From contig CALBGG010000063.1 of NCBI GenBank assembly GCA_937893605.1, forward strand, positions 1 through 30,799: 30,799 nt of DNA, in the 5' to 3' direction. Made by a program: the position numbers and the translations under genes. Under the pieces are notes generated by a model, which did not search any database, had not been told where the DNA came from, and saw nothing but the letters and a program-made list of their open reading frames with translations. This DNA is from an uncultured Clostridia bacterium (GTDB lineage Bacteria; Bacillota; Clostridia; Oscillospirales; Oscillospiraceae). This document shows, one piece after another, positions 1 to 7,603 of this stretch (the first letter of the stretch is position 1; the number at the start of each line of letters is the position of its first letter).

Positions 1-262
1 TTGTCTTAAACGGCTTGTCGCCGGGCATGAGCAGAAGATAAAACTCCGTCTGCTGCCGGTTTGTCAGGAACAGATTCTTGCAGATCTCCGCACCCAGCGT
101 TTTTTCGATCTCGTGGCAGGCCTCGATCGTGTCGGCATGTTCGTGATCGACGCGGCCGTAGCTTATTCCGAGCTTATCGAGCATATCATAACAGCGCCGC
201 TCCTTTGGGAGGCGGTCTGCGCAGTTTTCGGGTCTGCCCTCGTAAAGTGTCGATGCCTTCAT
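1..262 (-). CDS. ProX/YbaK-type prolyl-tRNA editing protein (5' part only)
   Basis: Only the first 87 codons are present; the gene runs off the left edge. The family hydrolyses mischarged tRNA, usually Ala-tRNA(Pro) or Cys-tRNA(Pro), in trans in the cytoplasm. The visible N-terminus carries the family pattern: a short lead-in, YDMLDKLGISYGRVDHEHAD near residues 25-44, then a conserved stretch containing LGAEICKNLFLTNRQ and FYLLLMPGDKPFKT at the edge. The ATG at 262 has AGAGG eight bases upstream. It starts 5 nt after the stop of the CoA-transferase, so the two are probably co-transcribed. Seen: N-terminal sequence and spacing. Family assignment is by recognition. The substrate specificity (Ala or Cys) cannot be judged without the rest of the domain. 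Confidence 0.85.
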   Translation of the reverse strand, partial: MKASTLYEGRPENCADRLPKERRCYDMLDKLGISYGRVDHEHADTIEACHEIEKTLGAEICKNLFLTNRQQTEFYLLLMPGDKPFKT

Positions 263-267
263 TGCTT

Positions 268-1602
268 TTACCTCTTGTTTGACGGCAGCCAGATGCGGTT
301 AGCCTCGGCCGCCTTTATAAGCTCATCACGGAAATCGGGGTGAGCGATGCTTATAAGCGCGTTTGCACGCTCCCATGTTGTGAGCCCCGCGAGGTTCACA
401 ACGCCGTACTCCGTCGCGACATAGTAGGCAAGCGAGCGCGGAGTGGTTATTATATCGCCAGAGAAGGTCGGGACTATGCGGCTGTGCATAACGCCGTTTT
501 TGTCCGTATGTGTGCTGCTCATGCAGATAAATGCCTTGCCGCCGCGAGACATCTGCGCGCCGCAAACAAAGTCGAGCTGCCCGCCCGTGCCGCTTATCTG
601 ACGCGTTCCGGAGCTCTCGGAGCTTATCTGACCGTAAAGGTCCGCACCGATGCAGGCGTTTATGGACACCATGTTATCGTTTTGCGCTATCACATACGGG
701 TCGTTGACATACGAAAGGGGATAACCGACATAGTCGGGGTTATCATTGAGCCAGTCGTTAAACTCGTGACTTCCGATGGCGAGACCCAGCACGCCCTTGC
801 CTGGGTGCAGAGTTTTCTTGGAGTTTGTGAGCTTCCCGGCCTTGAACATGGCAAGATACCCGTCAGAGCACAGCTCCGTGTGCATGCCCAGATCTTTGAG
901 GTCACTGCCGGCAATGAGCTCGCCGAGAGCATTGGGCATTCCGCCTATGCCGAGCTGCACGCACGCGCCGTTTTCAATGTACGGCAGCAGGAGATTTGCT
1001 ATTTTGACGTCTGTTTCAGTCGGAGCGGGGTTCGGCATCTCAAAAAGCGGAGGATCACCGGTCTCGACGATGTGATCGATCTCGGATATGTGTATCCTTG
1101 CATCCGCGCCGCCTTTAATGCGCGGAATGTTGCGGTTGACCTCAACAATGACGATCCTGGAGTTATCTGCAATGCACTTTGACATACCGAGCGACGGACC
1201 GAAATAGAAATAGCCCTCATCGTCCATGCCGGACACCGTGACCATGCACACATCAGAGGTGAGAAAATTCTTGTAGTACCACGCGAGATTTCTGAATACC
1301 ATCGGCTCGAAGAAGGCTCTGCCCTTATCGCACATTTTGCGCTCGTAGCCGGAGCAGTGCCATGTGTTGTACACAAAATGCTCCATTTCGGGATCGCACT
1401 CGATGACCTGTACGGGACCGAATATCAGATCGCCGCGTATCTTCACGCCTCTGAGCTCATCTTTGCGCTTTGCCAGCGCCGCATCGCACAGGGCGGGAAA
1501 GCCCAGGTTTGAGGTATACTCAACCCAGTCGCCGCTTTTGACGCACTTGACGGCATTCTCGGCGCTTGTGAGCTTTGCCTTGTATTCTCTTAAAAAGCCC
1601 AT
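268..1602 (-). CDS. Acetyl-CoA hydrolase/transferase family, butyryl-CoA:acetate CoA-transferase-like
   Basis: A 444-residue class I CoA-transferase of the butyryl-CoA:acetate / 4-hydroxybutyrate CoA-transferase group, expected to move CoA between acyl-CoA and acetate in the cytosol. Visible motifs are WHCSGYERKM (81-90), close to the NSWHMSGIERKM block of known butyrate-forming enzymes, GYFYFGPS (130-137), the CoA-loop motif LGIGGMPNA (217-225), HTELCSDG (241-248) whose Glu243 aligns with the catalytic glutamate of 4-hydroxybutyrate CoA-transferase, and ISGTGGQLDFVCGA (336-349). The length is normal. Start chosen at ATG 1602 because AGGAGG lies just upstream; the longer reading frame to 1677 lacks such a site. 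It is first in a minus-strand pair with the ProX-like gene. Substrate is inferred: propionyl or 4-hydroxybutyryl are alternatives. Confidence 0.85.
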   Translation of the reverse strand: MGFLREYKAKLTSAENAVKCVKSGDWVEYTSNLGFPALCDAALAKRKDELRGVKIRGDLIFGPVQVIECDPEMEHFVYNTWHCSGYERKMCDKGRAFFEPMVFRNLAWYYKNFLTSDVCMVTVSGMDDEGYFYFGPSLGMSKCIADNSRIVIVEVNRNIPRIKGGADARIHISEIDHIVETGDPPLFEMPNPAPTETDVKIANLLLPYIENGACVQLGIGGMPNALGELIAGSDLKDLGMHTELCSDGYLAMFKAGKLTNSKKTLHPGKGVLGLAIGSHEFNDWLNDNPDYVGYPLSYVNDPYVIAQNDNMVSINACIGADLYGQISSESSGTRQISGTGGQLDFVCGAQMSRGGKAFICMSSTHTDKNGVMHSRIVPTFSGDIITTPRSLAYYVATEYGVVNLAGLTTWERANALISIAHPDFRDELIKAAEANRIWLPSNKR

Positions 1603-1659
1603 GACAGACCTCCTGATCGTAATATTATAATTATCGCACATTTTGCCCGTCTGCGCAAC

Positions 1660-1688
1660 TTGTAAAAACGGCTGCAAGGGTATATAAT
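1660..1688 (+). promoter_or_regulatory. Sigma-A-type promoter for the ogg operon
   Basis: TTGTAA at 1660-1665, a 17-bp spacer and TATAAT at 1683-1688, placed 33 bases before the ogg start. It sits in the divergent gap shared with the CoA-transferase gene. For the minus strand of the same gap I see only a TATAAT-like box without a convincing -35. Confidence 0.65.
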
Positions 1689-1721
1689 TTATTCAATATT
1701 TTTTGCTGCTTGAGGATGGAT

Positions 1722-2525
1722 ATGAAGCTTTGCAGTACAGATGAATTGGATATCGTCAAGACCTTCGAATGCGGCCAGTGCTTCCGCTGGAACTGCGGCG
1801 AGGACGGAATATACCGCGGCGTTGTGGACGGCTATTATGCCGAGGCTTCGGCAAAGAATGGAGAGGTTTACATAATATCAGATGCGCCCGAGAGTATTTG
1901 GCCAAGATATTTTGACCTCGATAATGATTATGCCGAGATAAGCCGCGCGTTTACGGGCGAATACCTCTCGGAATGTGTCCGATACGGCAGCGGCATACGC
2001 ATCCTGCGGCAGGACAGCTGGGAGGCGCTGTGCTCGTTTATCATATCCCAGTGCAATAACATAAGCCGCATAAAGGGCATAGTCGAGCGCCTTTGCGCTT
2101 CCTTCGGCGATGAGATTAGGGTCGGAGATAAGATATATTATTCGTTTCCGAGTGCCGAGCGACTGGCTGTCCTGGAGCCGAGTGATCTTGACTGTATACG
2201 CTCGGGCTACAGAGCCGAGTACATAATCTGTGCAGCGCGTGCCGTTGTAAACGGAGATATAGACCTTGAAGAGCTGAAAAATTGTGACTACAGGCAGGCG
2301 ATAAAGACTCTGCGTACAGTTCGCGGAGTCGGCGAAAAGGTAGCCAACTGCGTTGTGCTGTTCGGACTTTGGCACATGGAGGCGTTCCCCATAGATGTTT
2401 GGATGAAGCGCGCGCTGAAGGAAAATTTTCCGCCGGATTTCGAACCGGAGTCGCTCGGGCACTACGCGGGGCTTGCCCAGCAATATATTTTCTACTACGC
2501 CAGGAGCAGAGGTAAAGAAAAATGA
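1722..2525 (+). CDS. ogg: 8-oxoguanine DNA glycosylase, OGG1 family
   Basis: A 267-residue bifunctional glycosylase/AP lyase of the HhH-GPD superfamily that removes 8-oxoguanine in base excision repair. Motifs in order: GQCFRW (18-23), the helical block with FIISQCNNISRIKGI (106-120), the helix-hairpin-helix LRTVRGVGEKVANCVVLFGL (197-216) with Lys206 at the Schiff-base position, and FPIDVWM (222-228) with Asp225 as the second catalytic residue. These match the OGG1 Lys/Asp pair. Start: TTG at 1710, ATG at 1716 and ATG at 1722 are all in frame; 1722 is best spaced after TGAGG at 1711-1715. It is the first gene of a dense plus-strand operon and overlaps the HAD gene by 4 nt (ATGA). The eukaryote-like OGG1 type, rather than MutM, is common in anaerobic clostridia. 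Confidence 0.92.
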   Translation: MKLCSTDELDIVKTFECGQCFRWNCGEDGIYRGVVDGYYAEASAKNGEVYIISDAPESIWPRYFDLDNDYAEISRAFTGEYLSECVRYGSGIRILRQDSWEALCSFIISQCNNISRIKGIVERLCASFGDEIRVGDKIYYSFPSAERLAVLEPSDLDCIRSGYRAEYIICAARAVVNGDIDLEELKNCDYRQAIKTLRTVRGVGEKVANCVVLFGLWHMEAFPIDVWMKRALKENFPPDFEPESLGHYAGLAQQYIFYYARSRGKEK

Positions 2526-3337
2526 AGTACAAACTGCTTGCCGCCGATATGGATTCGACGGCTTTAAACTCAAAAAAGGAGCTCACGCCCAAAACGGTTG
2601 CCGCTATGGAAAAGGCGATAGAGCAGGGAAAGATAGTGGCGTTTTCTACAGGGCGCAGCATTAGCCTTGTTAAGCCGTATATTGATCAGGTGCGCGGTAT
2701 GCGCTACGCGGTGACGGGCGCTGGCGCGTCCGTTATTGATACATACACAGGCAAAAAATTCAGCTACGAGACGATAGATCCCGAAACGGTCAAATACATT
2801 GCCGCGCGCGCCGCGGGATACGTCATGCCGATATTCTTCATCGACGATAAGACCTACAGCAGCGCATGGTGCGTCGATAATTGCGCCGATTTCGGCCTTA
2901 GCGCGTATGAGCCGATATACAGGCAGGGAATGAACCTTGTCGACGATGTGTTCGCCATGTTCATGGCTGATCCCAAGCCCGTAGAAAAGCTCAATCTGTT
3001 CTTCGCGCAGGACGGCGAGGCCGATGCCGTGTATGAGCAGATAAAGACTCTGCCGGTGAGCTTTACATGCCGGTCTTCCCGATGCCTTGAGATAAACGCG
3101 AGCGGCGTGAGCAAGGCAAAGGGGCTGCGGGCGCTGTGTGCCGCACTCGGCATAGATATGTCCGAGTGCATAGCAATAGGCGATGCTCAAAACGATGAGG
3201 AGATGCTCAAGGCGGCGGGACTCAAGGTCGCTATGGCAAACGGCAGCGAAACCGTCAGGGCTCTTGCAGACGTTATCGCACCCGACTGCGACAGCGACGG
3301 CGTTGCGGCGATAATTGAACAATATTTGCTTGATTAG
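2522..3337 (+). CDS. Cof-type HAD-superfamily sugar-phosphatase-like hydrolase
   Basis: A 271-residue HAD hydrolase of the Cof/YbiV-type (C2B cap), usually an aspartate-dependent phosphatase acting on sugar phosphates or similar small phosphorylated metabolites in the cytosol. Motif I is ADMDSTAL with nucleophile Asp9 and Asp11; the usual DGT is DST here. Motif II is STGR (42-45), motif III Lys198 in GVSKAKGL, and motif IV GDAQNDEEML (220-229), which identifies the family. The cap lies between about residues 85 and 190. All catalytic positions are present, so an active enzyme is expected; the substrate cannot be predicted. The start codon overlaps the ogg stop by 4 nt, indicating translational coupling, but the partnership with a DNA glycosylase need not be functional. 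Confidence 0.88.
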   Translation: MKYKLLAADMDSTALNSKKELTPKTVAAMEKAIEQGKIVAFSTGRSISLVKPYIDQVRGMRYAVTGAGASVIDTYTGKKFSYETIDPETVKYIAARAAGYVMPIFFIDDKTYSSAWCVDNCADFGLSAYEPIYRQGMNLVDDVFAMFMADPKPVEKLNLFFAQDGEADAVYEQIKTLPVSFTCRSSRCLEINASGVSKAKGLRALCAALGIDMSECIAIGDAQNDEEMLKAAGLKVAMANGSETVRALADVIAPDCDSDGVAAIIEQYLLD

Positions 3338-3358
3338 ATACAGTAATTATAGTATAAT
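3330..3358 (+). promoter_or_regulatory. Internal promoter before the sirtuin gene
   Basis: TTGATT at 3330-3335, 17-bp spacer, TATAAT at 3353-3358. The -35 overlaps the end of the HAD coding region. It would allow the sirtuin-to-cyclo-ligase genes to be transcribed independently of ogg. Confidence 0.6.
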
Positions 3359-3392
3359 AAACCGATTAGGACTCAACTTTGGAGTGTGCGCT

Positions 3393-4109
3393 ATGGACGA
3401 AAAAATAATGCAGCTGAAAAAATGGATAGACGACAGTGACAATGTTGTATTCTTCGGCGGAGCAGGCGTTTCGACGGAGAGCGGGATACCCGATTTCCGC
3501 AGCGTCGACGGCCTGTACAATCAAAAGTGGAAGTATCCTCCCGAAACGATATTGAGCCACTCGTTTTTTGTCCGCTATCCCGAGGAGTATTACCGTTTCC
3601 ACAGGGAAAAGCTCGTTATCGACGGGGTAAAGCCGAACGCTGCACATTTGAAGCTCGCCGAGCTTGAGCGAAAGGGCAAGCTGCGCGCGGTTGTCACTCA
3701 GAATATTGACGGGCTTCATCAGGCGGCCGGCAGCAAAAATGTCATTGAGCTGCACGGCAGCATATTGAGAAGCTACTGCTCTGTGTGCGGCAAGCCCTAT
3801 CCGGCAGATAAGATGAATCACGGCGTAGGCGTTCCGCACTGCACCTGCGGCGGAGTTATCCGCCCGGACATCGTGCTTTACGAAGAGCCGCTGGACGAAA
3901 AGGTAATCACAGAGGCTGTCCGCGTTATATCCGAGGCTGAGGTGCTCATAATCGGGGGAACGAGTCTGAATGTTTACCCCGCGGCGGGACTTATAAACTA
4001 TTACCGCGGAAATAAGCTCGCTCTCGTAAATCTCAGCAGTACTCCGTATGACGATGAAGCGGATCTTGTTATAAACGAAAAGATCGGAAAGGTGTTCAGT
4101 CAGCTTTGA
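3393..4109 (+). CDS. cobB: NAD-dependent protein deacylase, sirtuin family
   Basis: A 238-residue sirtuin that removes acetyl or other acyl groups from lysine using NAD+, giving nicotinamide and O-acyl-ADP-ribose. Rossmann and NAD motifs are GGAGVSTESGIPDFRS (22-37), TQNIDGLHQAAG (102-113) and GTSLNVYPAAGL (189-200). His121 in ELHGS is the catalytic base. The zinc module has Cys129, Cys132, Cys150 and Cys152 (CSVC, CTC). The length is typical for bacterial CobB/SrtN. Start chosen at ATG 3393 behind TTTGGAG with 8-nt spacing; the longer frame to 3315 overlaps the HAD gene and contributes no conserved sequence. It overlaps the next gene by 4 nt. Acyl preference is not evident: I do not see the Tyr/Arg desuccinylase pair by eye, so deacetylation is the default call. 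Confidence 0.93.
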   Translation: MDEKIMQLKKWIDDSDNVVFFGGAGVSTESGIPDFRSVDGLYNQKWKYPPETILSHSFFVRYPEEYYRFHREKLVIDGVKPNAAHLKLAELERKGKLRAVVTQNIDGLHQAAGSKNVIELHGSILRSYCSVCGKPYPADKMNHGVGVPHCTCGGVIRPDIVLYEEPLDEKVITEAVRVISEAEVLIIGGTSLNVYPAAGLINYYRGNKLALVNLSSTPYDDEADLVINEKIGKVFSQL

Positions 4110-4846
4110 GTAGAATAGATGTTTTGGGCGTCGGATTCGATGATCTGACGCGGGAAGATGCAATAGATATGTGCAAAAAGCTCATTGACGAGCATCGCAG
4201 CGCATATATGGTCACGCCGAATCCCGAGATAGTTATGGCTGCCTGGGAAGACCCCGGACTGCATGCTGCGATATGCAATGCGGATATCGTTATACCGGAC
4301 GGTATCGGCGTTGTGAAGGCGGCGAAGATCATCGGAACTCCGCTTAAAGAGCGACTGCCCGGCATAGAGATAGGCGAGGAAATCCTTAAATATGCCGCCC
4401 AAAGCGGCAAAAGCGTTTTTCTGCTCGGTGCTAAGCCCGGAGTTGCCGAGGCTGCCGCCGAAAAAATGCGGGAGCTTTTCCCCGGACTCAATGTCTGCGG
4501 AACAAACGACGGATATTTCAAAGAGGACGGCCCCGTCGTCGAGAAAATAAATGCCGTAAAGCCAGATTTTCTTATGGTATGCCTCGGAGCTCCCAAGCAG
4601 GAGCTCTGGATGGCGGAAAACGCGCCGAAGCTCGATGTAGGTCTTATGGCGGGTCTCGGCGGCTCGCTGGACGTTTTCGCCGGAACCGTTATGCGCGCAC
4701 CGAAGGCGTGGCAGAAAATGAATGCCGAGTGGCTGTACCGCTGCATTAAAGAACCGTGGCGCTTTAAGCGTATAGCGCGCCTGCCGCTTTTCATAATCAA
4801 GGCGTGGATAAAACGGATAAGGAAGTTATTCAATGGAAAAGGGTAA
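4106..4846 (+). CDS. WecB/TagA/CpsF family glycosyltransferase (GT26)
   Basis: A 246-residue GT26 enzyme, probably transferring N-acetylmannosamine or a related sugar from a UDP donor to an undecaprenyl-linked acceptor for teichoic acid or another wall polymer, at the inner membrane face. Motifs: VTPNPEIV (36-43) with Thr37 and Asn39, PDGIGVV (64-70) with Asp65 as the likely catalytic base, and GAPKQELWM (161-169). A C-terminal tail from about 205, rich in Arg, Lys and aromatics, matches the membrane-binding appendage of TagA. The start is TTG at 4106, overlapping the sirtuin stop; the family's typical opening (IDVLGVGFD) begins right there, and AAAGGTG lies 10 nt upstream. It overlaps tmk by 14 nt. 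The exact sugar and polymer are inferred only from family. Confidence 0.88.
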   Translation: MSRIDVLGVGFDDLTREDAIDMCKKLIDEHRSAYMVTPNPEIVMAAWEDPGLHAAICNADIVIPDGIGVVKAAKIIGTPLKERLPGIEIGEEILKYAAQSGKSVFLLGAKPGVAEAAAEKMRELFPGLNVCGTNDGYFKEDGPVVEKINAVKPDFLMVCLGAPKQELWMAENAPKLDVGLMAGLGGSLDVFAGTVMRAPKAWQKMNAEWLYRCIKEPWRFKRIARLPLFIIKAWIKRIRKLFNGKG

Positions 4847-5501
4847 GCTTATCGTATTTGAGGGTATCGACGGAAGCGGCAAGTCCGCGCATTATAAGCG
4901 CGTATGCGCCCGCCTTGAAGCTGAGGGAATAAATTATCACCATATCGTATTCCCTCGCTATGATAATGACAGCAGTGCATTGATAAGAATGTACCTCGGC
5001 GGTGAATTCGGCTCAAGTCCGAACGATGTAAATGCTTATGCGGCTTCGACCTTTTATGCTGTAGACCGTTTCGCAGCCTACAGAACAGACTGGGGCGGCG
5101 CATATAATTCCGGCGGATTTATCCTGTCGGACAGATATACGACCTCAAACGCCGTTCACCAGGGCGCAAAGCTTTCAAATGAAGAGCTGCCCGGCTTTTT
5201 TGAATGGCTGTATGACTTCGAGTATATAAAGCTCGGCCTGCCCAAGCCCGATCTTGTCATTTACCTCGACGTCGATGTCAAGACCTCGCTTAAACGAATG
5301 AAACACCGCCAGGAGAAAACACACACCTCGGCGGATATTCACGAAAAGGATATTGAGTATCTTGAAAACTGCCTGCGAGTCGCAGATAAGGCAGCCGATT
5401 ACTACGGCTGGACGCGCATACCGTTTATGAAAAACGGCGTCGAGCGCGAAATTGACGAAAAGCATGAAGAGATATACTCTATCATCAAGTCCGCTTTGTG
5501 A
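4833..5501 (+). CDS. tmk: Thymidylate kinase
   Basis: A 222-residue P-loop kinase that phosphorylates dTMP to dTDP. The Walker A motif is GIDGSGKS (11-18), the DRX motif is DRYTTSN (100-106), which contacts substrate in the Tmk family, and a Lys/Arg-containing lid with RQEKTHTSADIHEKD follows near 160. The sequence FPRYDNDSSALIRMYL after the first helix is the clostridial variant of the dTMP-binding segment. The length is normal. It overlaps the preceding glycosyltransferase by 14 nt and the following cyclo-ligase by about 38 nt. Placing tmk next to 5-formyl-THF cyclo-ligase groups two genes tied to thymidylate supply. A deoxynucleoside kinase of the same fold is a less likely alternative. 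Confidence 0.9.
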   Translation: MEKGKLIVFEGIDGSGKSAHYKRVCARLEAEGINYHHIVFPRYDNDSSALIRMYLGGEFGSSPNDVNAYAASTFYAVDRFAAYRTDWGGAYNSGGFILSDRYTTSNAVHQGAKLSNEELPGFFEWLYDFEYIKLGLPKPDLVIYLDVDVKTSLKRMKHRQEKTHTSADIHEKDIEYLENCLRVADKAADYYGWTRIPFMKNGVEREIDEKHEEIYSIIKSAL

Positions 5502-6033
5502 GCAAAAGCAAATAATCCGCCTTCAAAAGCTTGTAGAGATAGAAAATCTTTCGGATAAATATATCCGCGAAAGCGACGAGGCGATATTGAATAAGCTTTT
5601 ATGCCTTGAAGAGCTTAATAATGCCTGTACGGTGTTTTTATATCACAGCGTCGGCCGAGAGGTATCGACCGTGAAGCTCATTGAGAGACTTCTAAAAAGC
5701 GGCAGGCGTGTTGCGCTCCCCGTGAGCGGAAATGGCGGCGCTATGGAGTTTTATTTTTTAAACAGCCTTTCTGAGCTGATGCCAGGAAGATTCGGGATAC
5801 CGGAACCGCCTGTGAAGCGGCCAGTAAGACCGGAAGCGGACGACGTAATCATAGTTCCCGCATTGTGCTGTGATAGGCACGGCAATCGCCTTGGCCACGG
5901 GGAGGGGTATTATGACCGCTATCTTGCAAAGTATAAATGCTTCAGCATCTGCCTTTGCAGAAGCAGGTTGCTTGAGGATAAGTTACCGGCGGAGAAAACC
6001 GACATCGCGGTATCGCTCGTTTTAACGGACTGA
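5464..6033 (+). CDS. 5-formyltetrahydrofolate cyclo-ligase
   Basis: An approximately 189-residue enzyme that converts 5-formyl-THF to 5,10-methenyl-THF with ATP, rescuing folate cofactor for one-carbon metabolism. Family blocks: VALPVSGNGGAMEFYF in the middle, GRFGIPEPP after it, and the hallmark DVIIVPALCCDRHGNRLGHG followed by GYYDRYLA towards the C-terminus. The start is uncertain: in frame there is TTG at 5452 and ATG at 5464, both inside tmk and neither with a good Shine-Dalgarno. The conserved part begins near QKQIIRLQKL at about 5503. A GTGA overlap with the tmk stop (5498) lies in a different frame and hits a stop after five codons. It is the last gene of the operon; no plus-strand terminator with a T-run follows. 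Confidence 0.88.
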   Translation: MKRYTLSSSPLCEQKQIIRLQKLVEIENLSDKYIRESDEAILNKLLCLEELNNACTVFLYHSVGREVSTVKLIERLLKSGRRVALPVSGNGGAMEFYFLNSLSELMPGRFGIPEPPVKRPVRPEADDVIIVPALCCDRHGNRLGHGEGYYDRYLAKYKCFSICLCRSRLLEDKLPAEKTDIAVSLVLTD

Positions 6034-6037
6034 AATT

Positions 6038-6060
6038 AAAAAGGGCTCTTTTCAGAGCCC
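6038..6060 (-). terminator. Rho-independent terminator of the Cys-rich micropeptide gene
   Basis: A perfect 7-bp stem, GGGCTCT at 6043-6049 and AGAGCCC at 6054-6060, loop TTTC. On the minus strand it is followed by a run of five T (forward A at 6038-6042). On the plus strand no T-run follows, so it serves the minus-strand gene that ends at 6071. This is independent support that the small gene is transcribed. Confidence 0.75.
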
Positions 6061-6070
6061 CCGTGCATCC

Positions 6071-6199
6071 TCAGCAGCCGCAGCCGCAGTCGTTGCCGCC
6101 GCAGCCGTTGCTGCAGCCGCAGCTGTTATTGCCACAGCAGAAGAAAATTATGAGTATGAGAATAATCCAGATGCAGCTGTTGTTATTGTTGCAGAACAT
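6071..6199 (-). CDS. 42-residue Cys/Asn/Gly-rich single-pass membrane peptide
   Basis: I do not recognise a function. The peptide opens with MFCNNNNSC, has a hydrophobic segment IWIILILIIFFCC (10-22) long enough for one short transmembrane helix, and ends in a Gly/Asn/Ser tail with regularly placed cysteines, GCGCGC-like at the end. Ten of the 42 residues are Cys. Start chosen at ATG 6199, with GGGAAAGG about 10 bases upstream; the frame extends 20 codons further but those residues lack this composition. A terminator directly follows the stop. Short Cys-rich proteins of this look occur in many gut clostridia and resemble YjcZ-like sporulation peptides in size, but homology is not established here. 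Metal binding or disulfide cross-linking in a membrane or spore layer is only a guess. Confidence 0.7.
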   Translation of the reverse strand: MFCNNNNSCIWIILILIIFFCCGNNSCGCSNGCGGNDCGCGC

Positions 6200-6240
6200 A
6201 TATATTTTACCTTTCCCCGCGCTTAAAATTACGCAATTCG

Positions 6241-6327
6241 GTCCGCGCGGCGGACACATGACACGAAGCTTATCACGCGTTTAGCGCAGCACACGCTGCG
6301 TCTGCTGTATATTATGCCGTAACGGCA
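6241..6327 (+). other. Hairpin-rich intergenic segment upstream of mltG
   Basis: Three short perfect inverted repeats lie between the micropeptide gene and mltG: GTCCGC/GCGGAC (6241-6255), CGCAGC/GCTGCG (6285-6300) and TGCCG/CGGCA (6315-6327). None is followed by a T-run. A TATATTAT stretch at 6308-6315 could be a -10 for mltG, but I find no convincing -35. The function is unknown; this may be promoter or leader structure for either divergent gene. Confidence 0.35.
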
Positions 6328-6358
6328 AATCAGGTTACAACCGGCAAAGGAGACATCT

Positions 6359-7603
6359 ATGGCTGATAAGAAAACAGATTTTGACGAGCTCTTCGGGAAG
6401 AAAGAACCGGACGGGAAGCCGAAAAAGACTGCGGCGGCTCCAACGCAGAAAAAGGCGCCGGCTCAGTCAAGACCGAATGCGGCGGCAGCCGCAAAGAAGG
6501 AAAACAAAAGCGGTCTGGCCGGCGGAGCTCTGTACTTTTTGTTCGTAATAAGCGTCAGCATCATTTTGGCCTGCCTCGCGTGGGCGGCGGCGACGGATGT
6601 TTTGGGCTTTAAATCCTCGGATACCGTCGCGCAGATCACCCTTGATAAGGACAGCTTTACCTATAAAGAGGTAGAGGTCACTGACGATGACGGCAACACA
6701 AAAACAAAGAAGGTGCATTATGCCGATATGAACTATGTTGCCGATCAGCTCAAGGATAACGGCATAATAAAGTATAAATGGCTCTTTAAGCTCTTCGGCT
6801 CCGTGTATAATGCCGACGAGAAGATAGACCCCGGAACATATGAGCTTAAGGCTATATATGACTATAAAGCACTTGTAAAGAAAATGACCTCCGGCTCGGC
6901 CGCAATGGTCACGAAAAAGATAACCTTCCCAGAGGGCTACACCATGCGCCAGATATTCAAGAAGCTCGATGCAGAGGGCGTTTGTGATTACGACGAGCTT
7001 ATGGATGCCGCGGCAAATTCAACGTTTAACTACTCATTTCTCGAGGGAACGGAGAAGGGTGACGCGAGCAGGCTTGAAGGCTTCCTGTTCCCGGATACCT
7101 ATGAGTTCTACGAGGGTATGCCCGCCGCAACGGCTATAAATAAGCTGCTCGAAGTATTCCATTATAAGATGACGGCCGAAATGCTCGAATGGCAGGAGGA
7201 AAGCGGTTACACCATGCGCGAGATTGTGACCATTGCGTCCATGATCGAAAAGGAAGCGGCAAACGATACCGAGCAGTACACCATTGCGTCTGTTATATAC
7301 AACCGCCTCAAAAAGGATTGGCCGCTTCAGATAGACTCAACGACACTTTATGAATACCCCGATCATGAGGGGGCGCCTACTGCGGAGATGCTGGCAAAGG
7401 ACAGTCCCTATAACACTCGTATAAGGAAGGGCCTGCCGCCGTCTCCTATATGTAACCCGGGTATCACAGCCATAATGGCGGCTCTGCAGCCTAGCAGCAC
7501 AAATTATATGTACTATGCTCTCAACACAGAGACCGGCCGGCACGAATTCTTTACAAGTGCCGACGCGTTTAACGCCTTTGTCGCAACGCAGAATTATGGC
7601 TGA
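6359..7603 (+). CDS. mltG: Endolytic transglycosylase MltG (YceG-like)
   Basis: A 414-residue membrane-anchored lytic transglycosylase that cleaves nascent peptidoglycan and limits glycan strand length. Residues 1-52 are a Lys/Ala/Pro-rich cytoplasmic tail, 57-79 a single membrane helix, followed by a LysM-like region and the YceG domain. Family motifs: FPEGYTMRQIF (190-200), LEGFLFPDTYEF (239-250), IASMIEKEA (292-300) with Glu297 as the catalytic glutamate, VIYNRLKKDWPLQIDSTT (312-329), and SPYNTRIRKGLPPSPICNPG (349-368). The catalytic core is complete. AAAGGAGA precedes the ATG. The stop overlaps the next start by 8 nt. mltG beside U32-family genes is also seen in Bacillus, so this order is a conserved one. 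Confidence 0.95.
   Translation: MADKKTDFDELFGKKEPDGKPKKTAAAPTQKKAPAQSRPNAAAAAKKENKSGLAGGALYFLFVISVSIILACLAWAAATDVLGFKSSDTVAQITLDKDSFTYKEVEVTDDDGNTKTKKVHYADMNYVADQLKDNGIIKYKWLFKLFGSVYNADEKIDPGTYELKAIYDYKALVKKMTSGSAAMVTKKITFPEGYTMRQIFKKLDAEGVCDYDELMDAAANSTFNYSFLEGTEKGDASRLEGFLFPDTYEFYEGMPAATAINKLLEVFHYKMTAEMLEWQEESGYTMREIVTIASMIEKEAANDTEQYTIASVIYNRLKKDWPLQIDSTTLYEYPDHEGAPTAEMLAKDSPYNTRIRKGLPPSPICNPGITAIMAALQPSSTNYMYYALNTETGRHEFFTSADAFNAFVATQNYG

Noticed and set aside
340..1182. A 280-residue open frame on the plus strand, antisense to the CoA-transferase gene
   Set aside because: The minus-strand frame has clear family motifs and a perfect ribosome binding site; the plus-strand frame has none and is a shadow created by codon bias.
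6063..6284. A Gln/Pro-repeat peptide on the plus strand opposite the Cys-rich peptide
   Set aside because: The repeat is the mirror of Cys/Gly/Asn codons on the minus strand; the terminator orientation and ribosome binding site support only the minus-strand gene.
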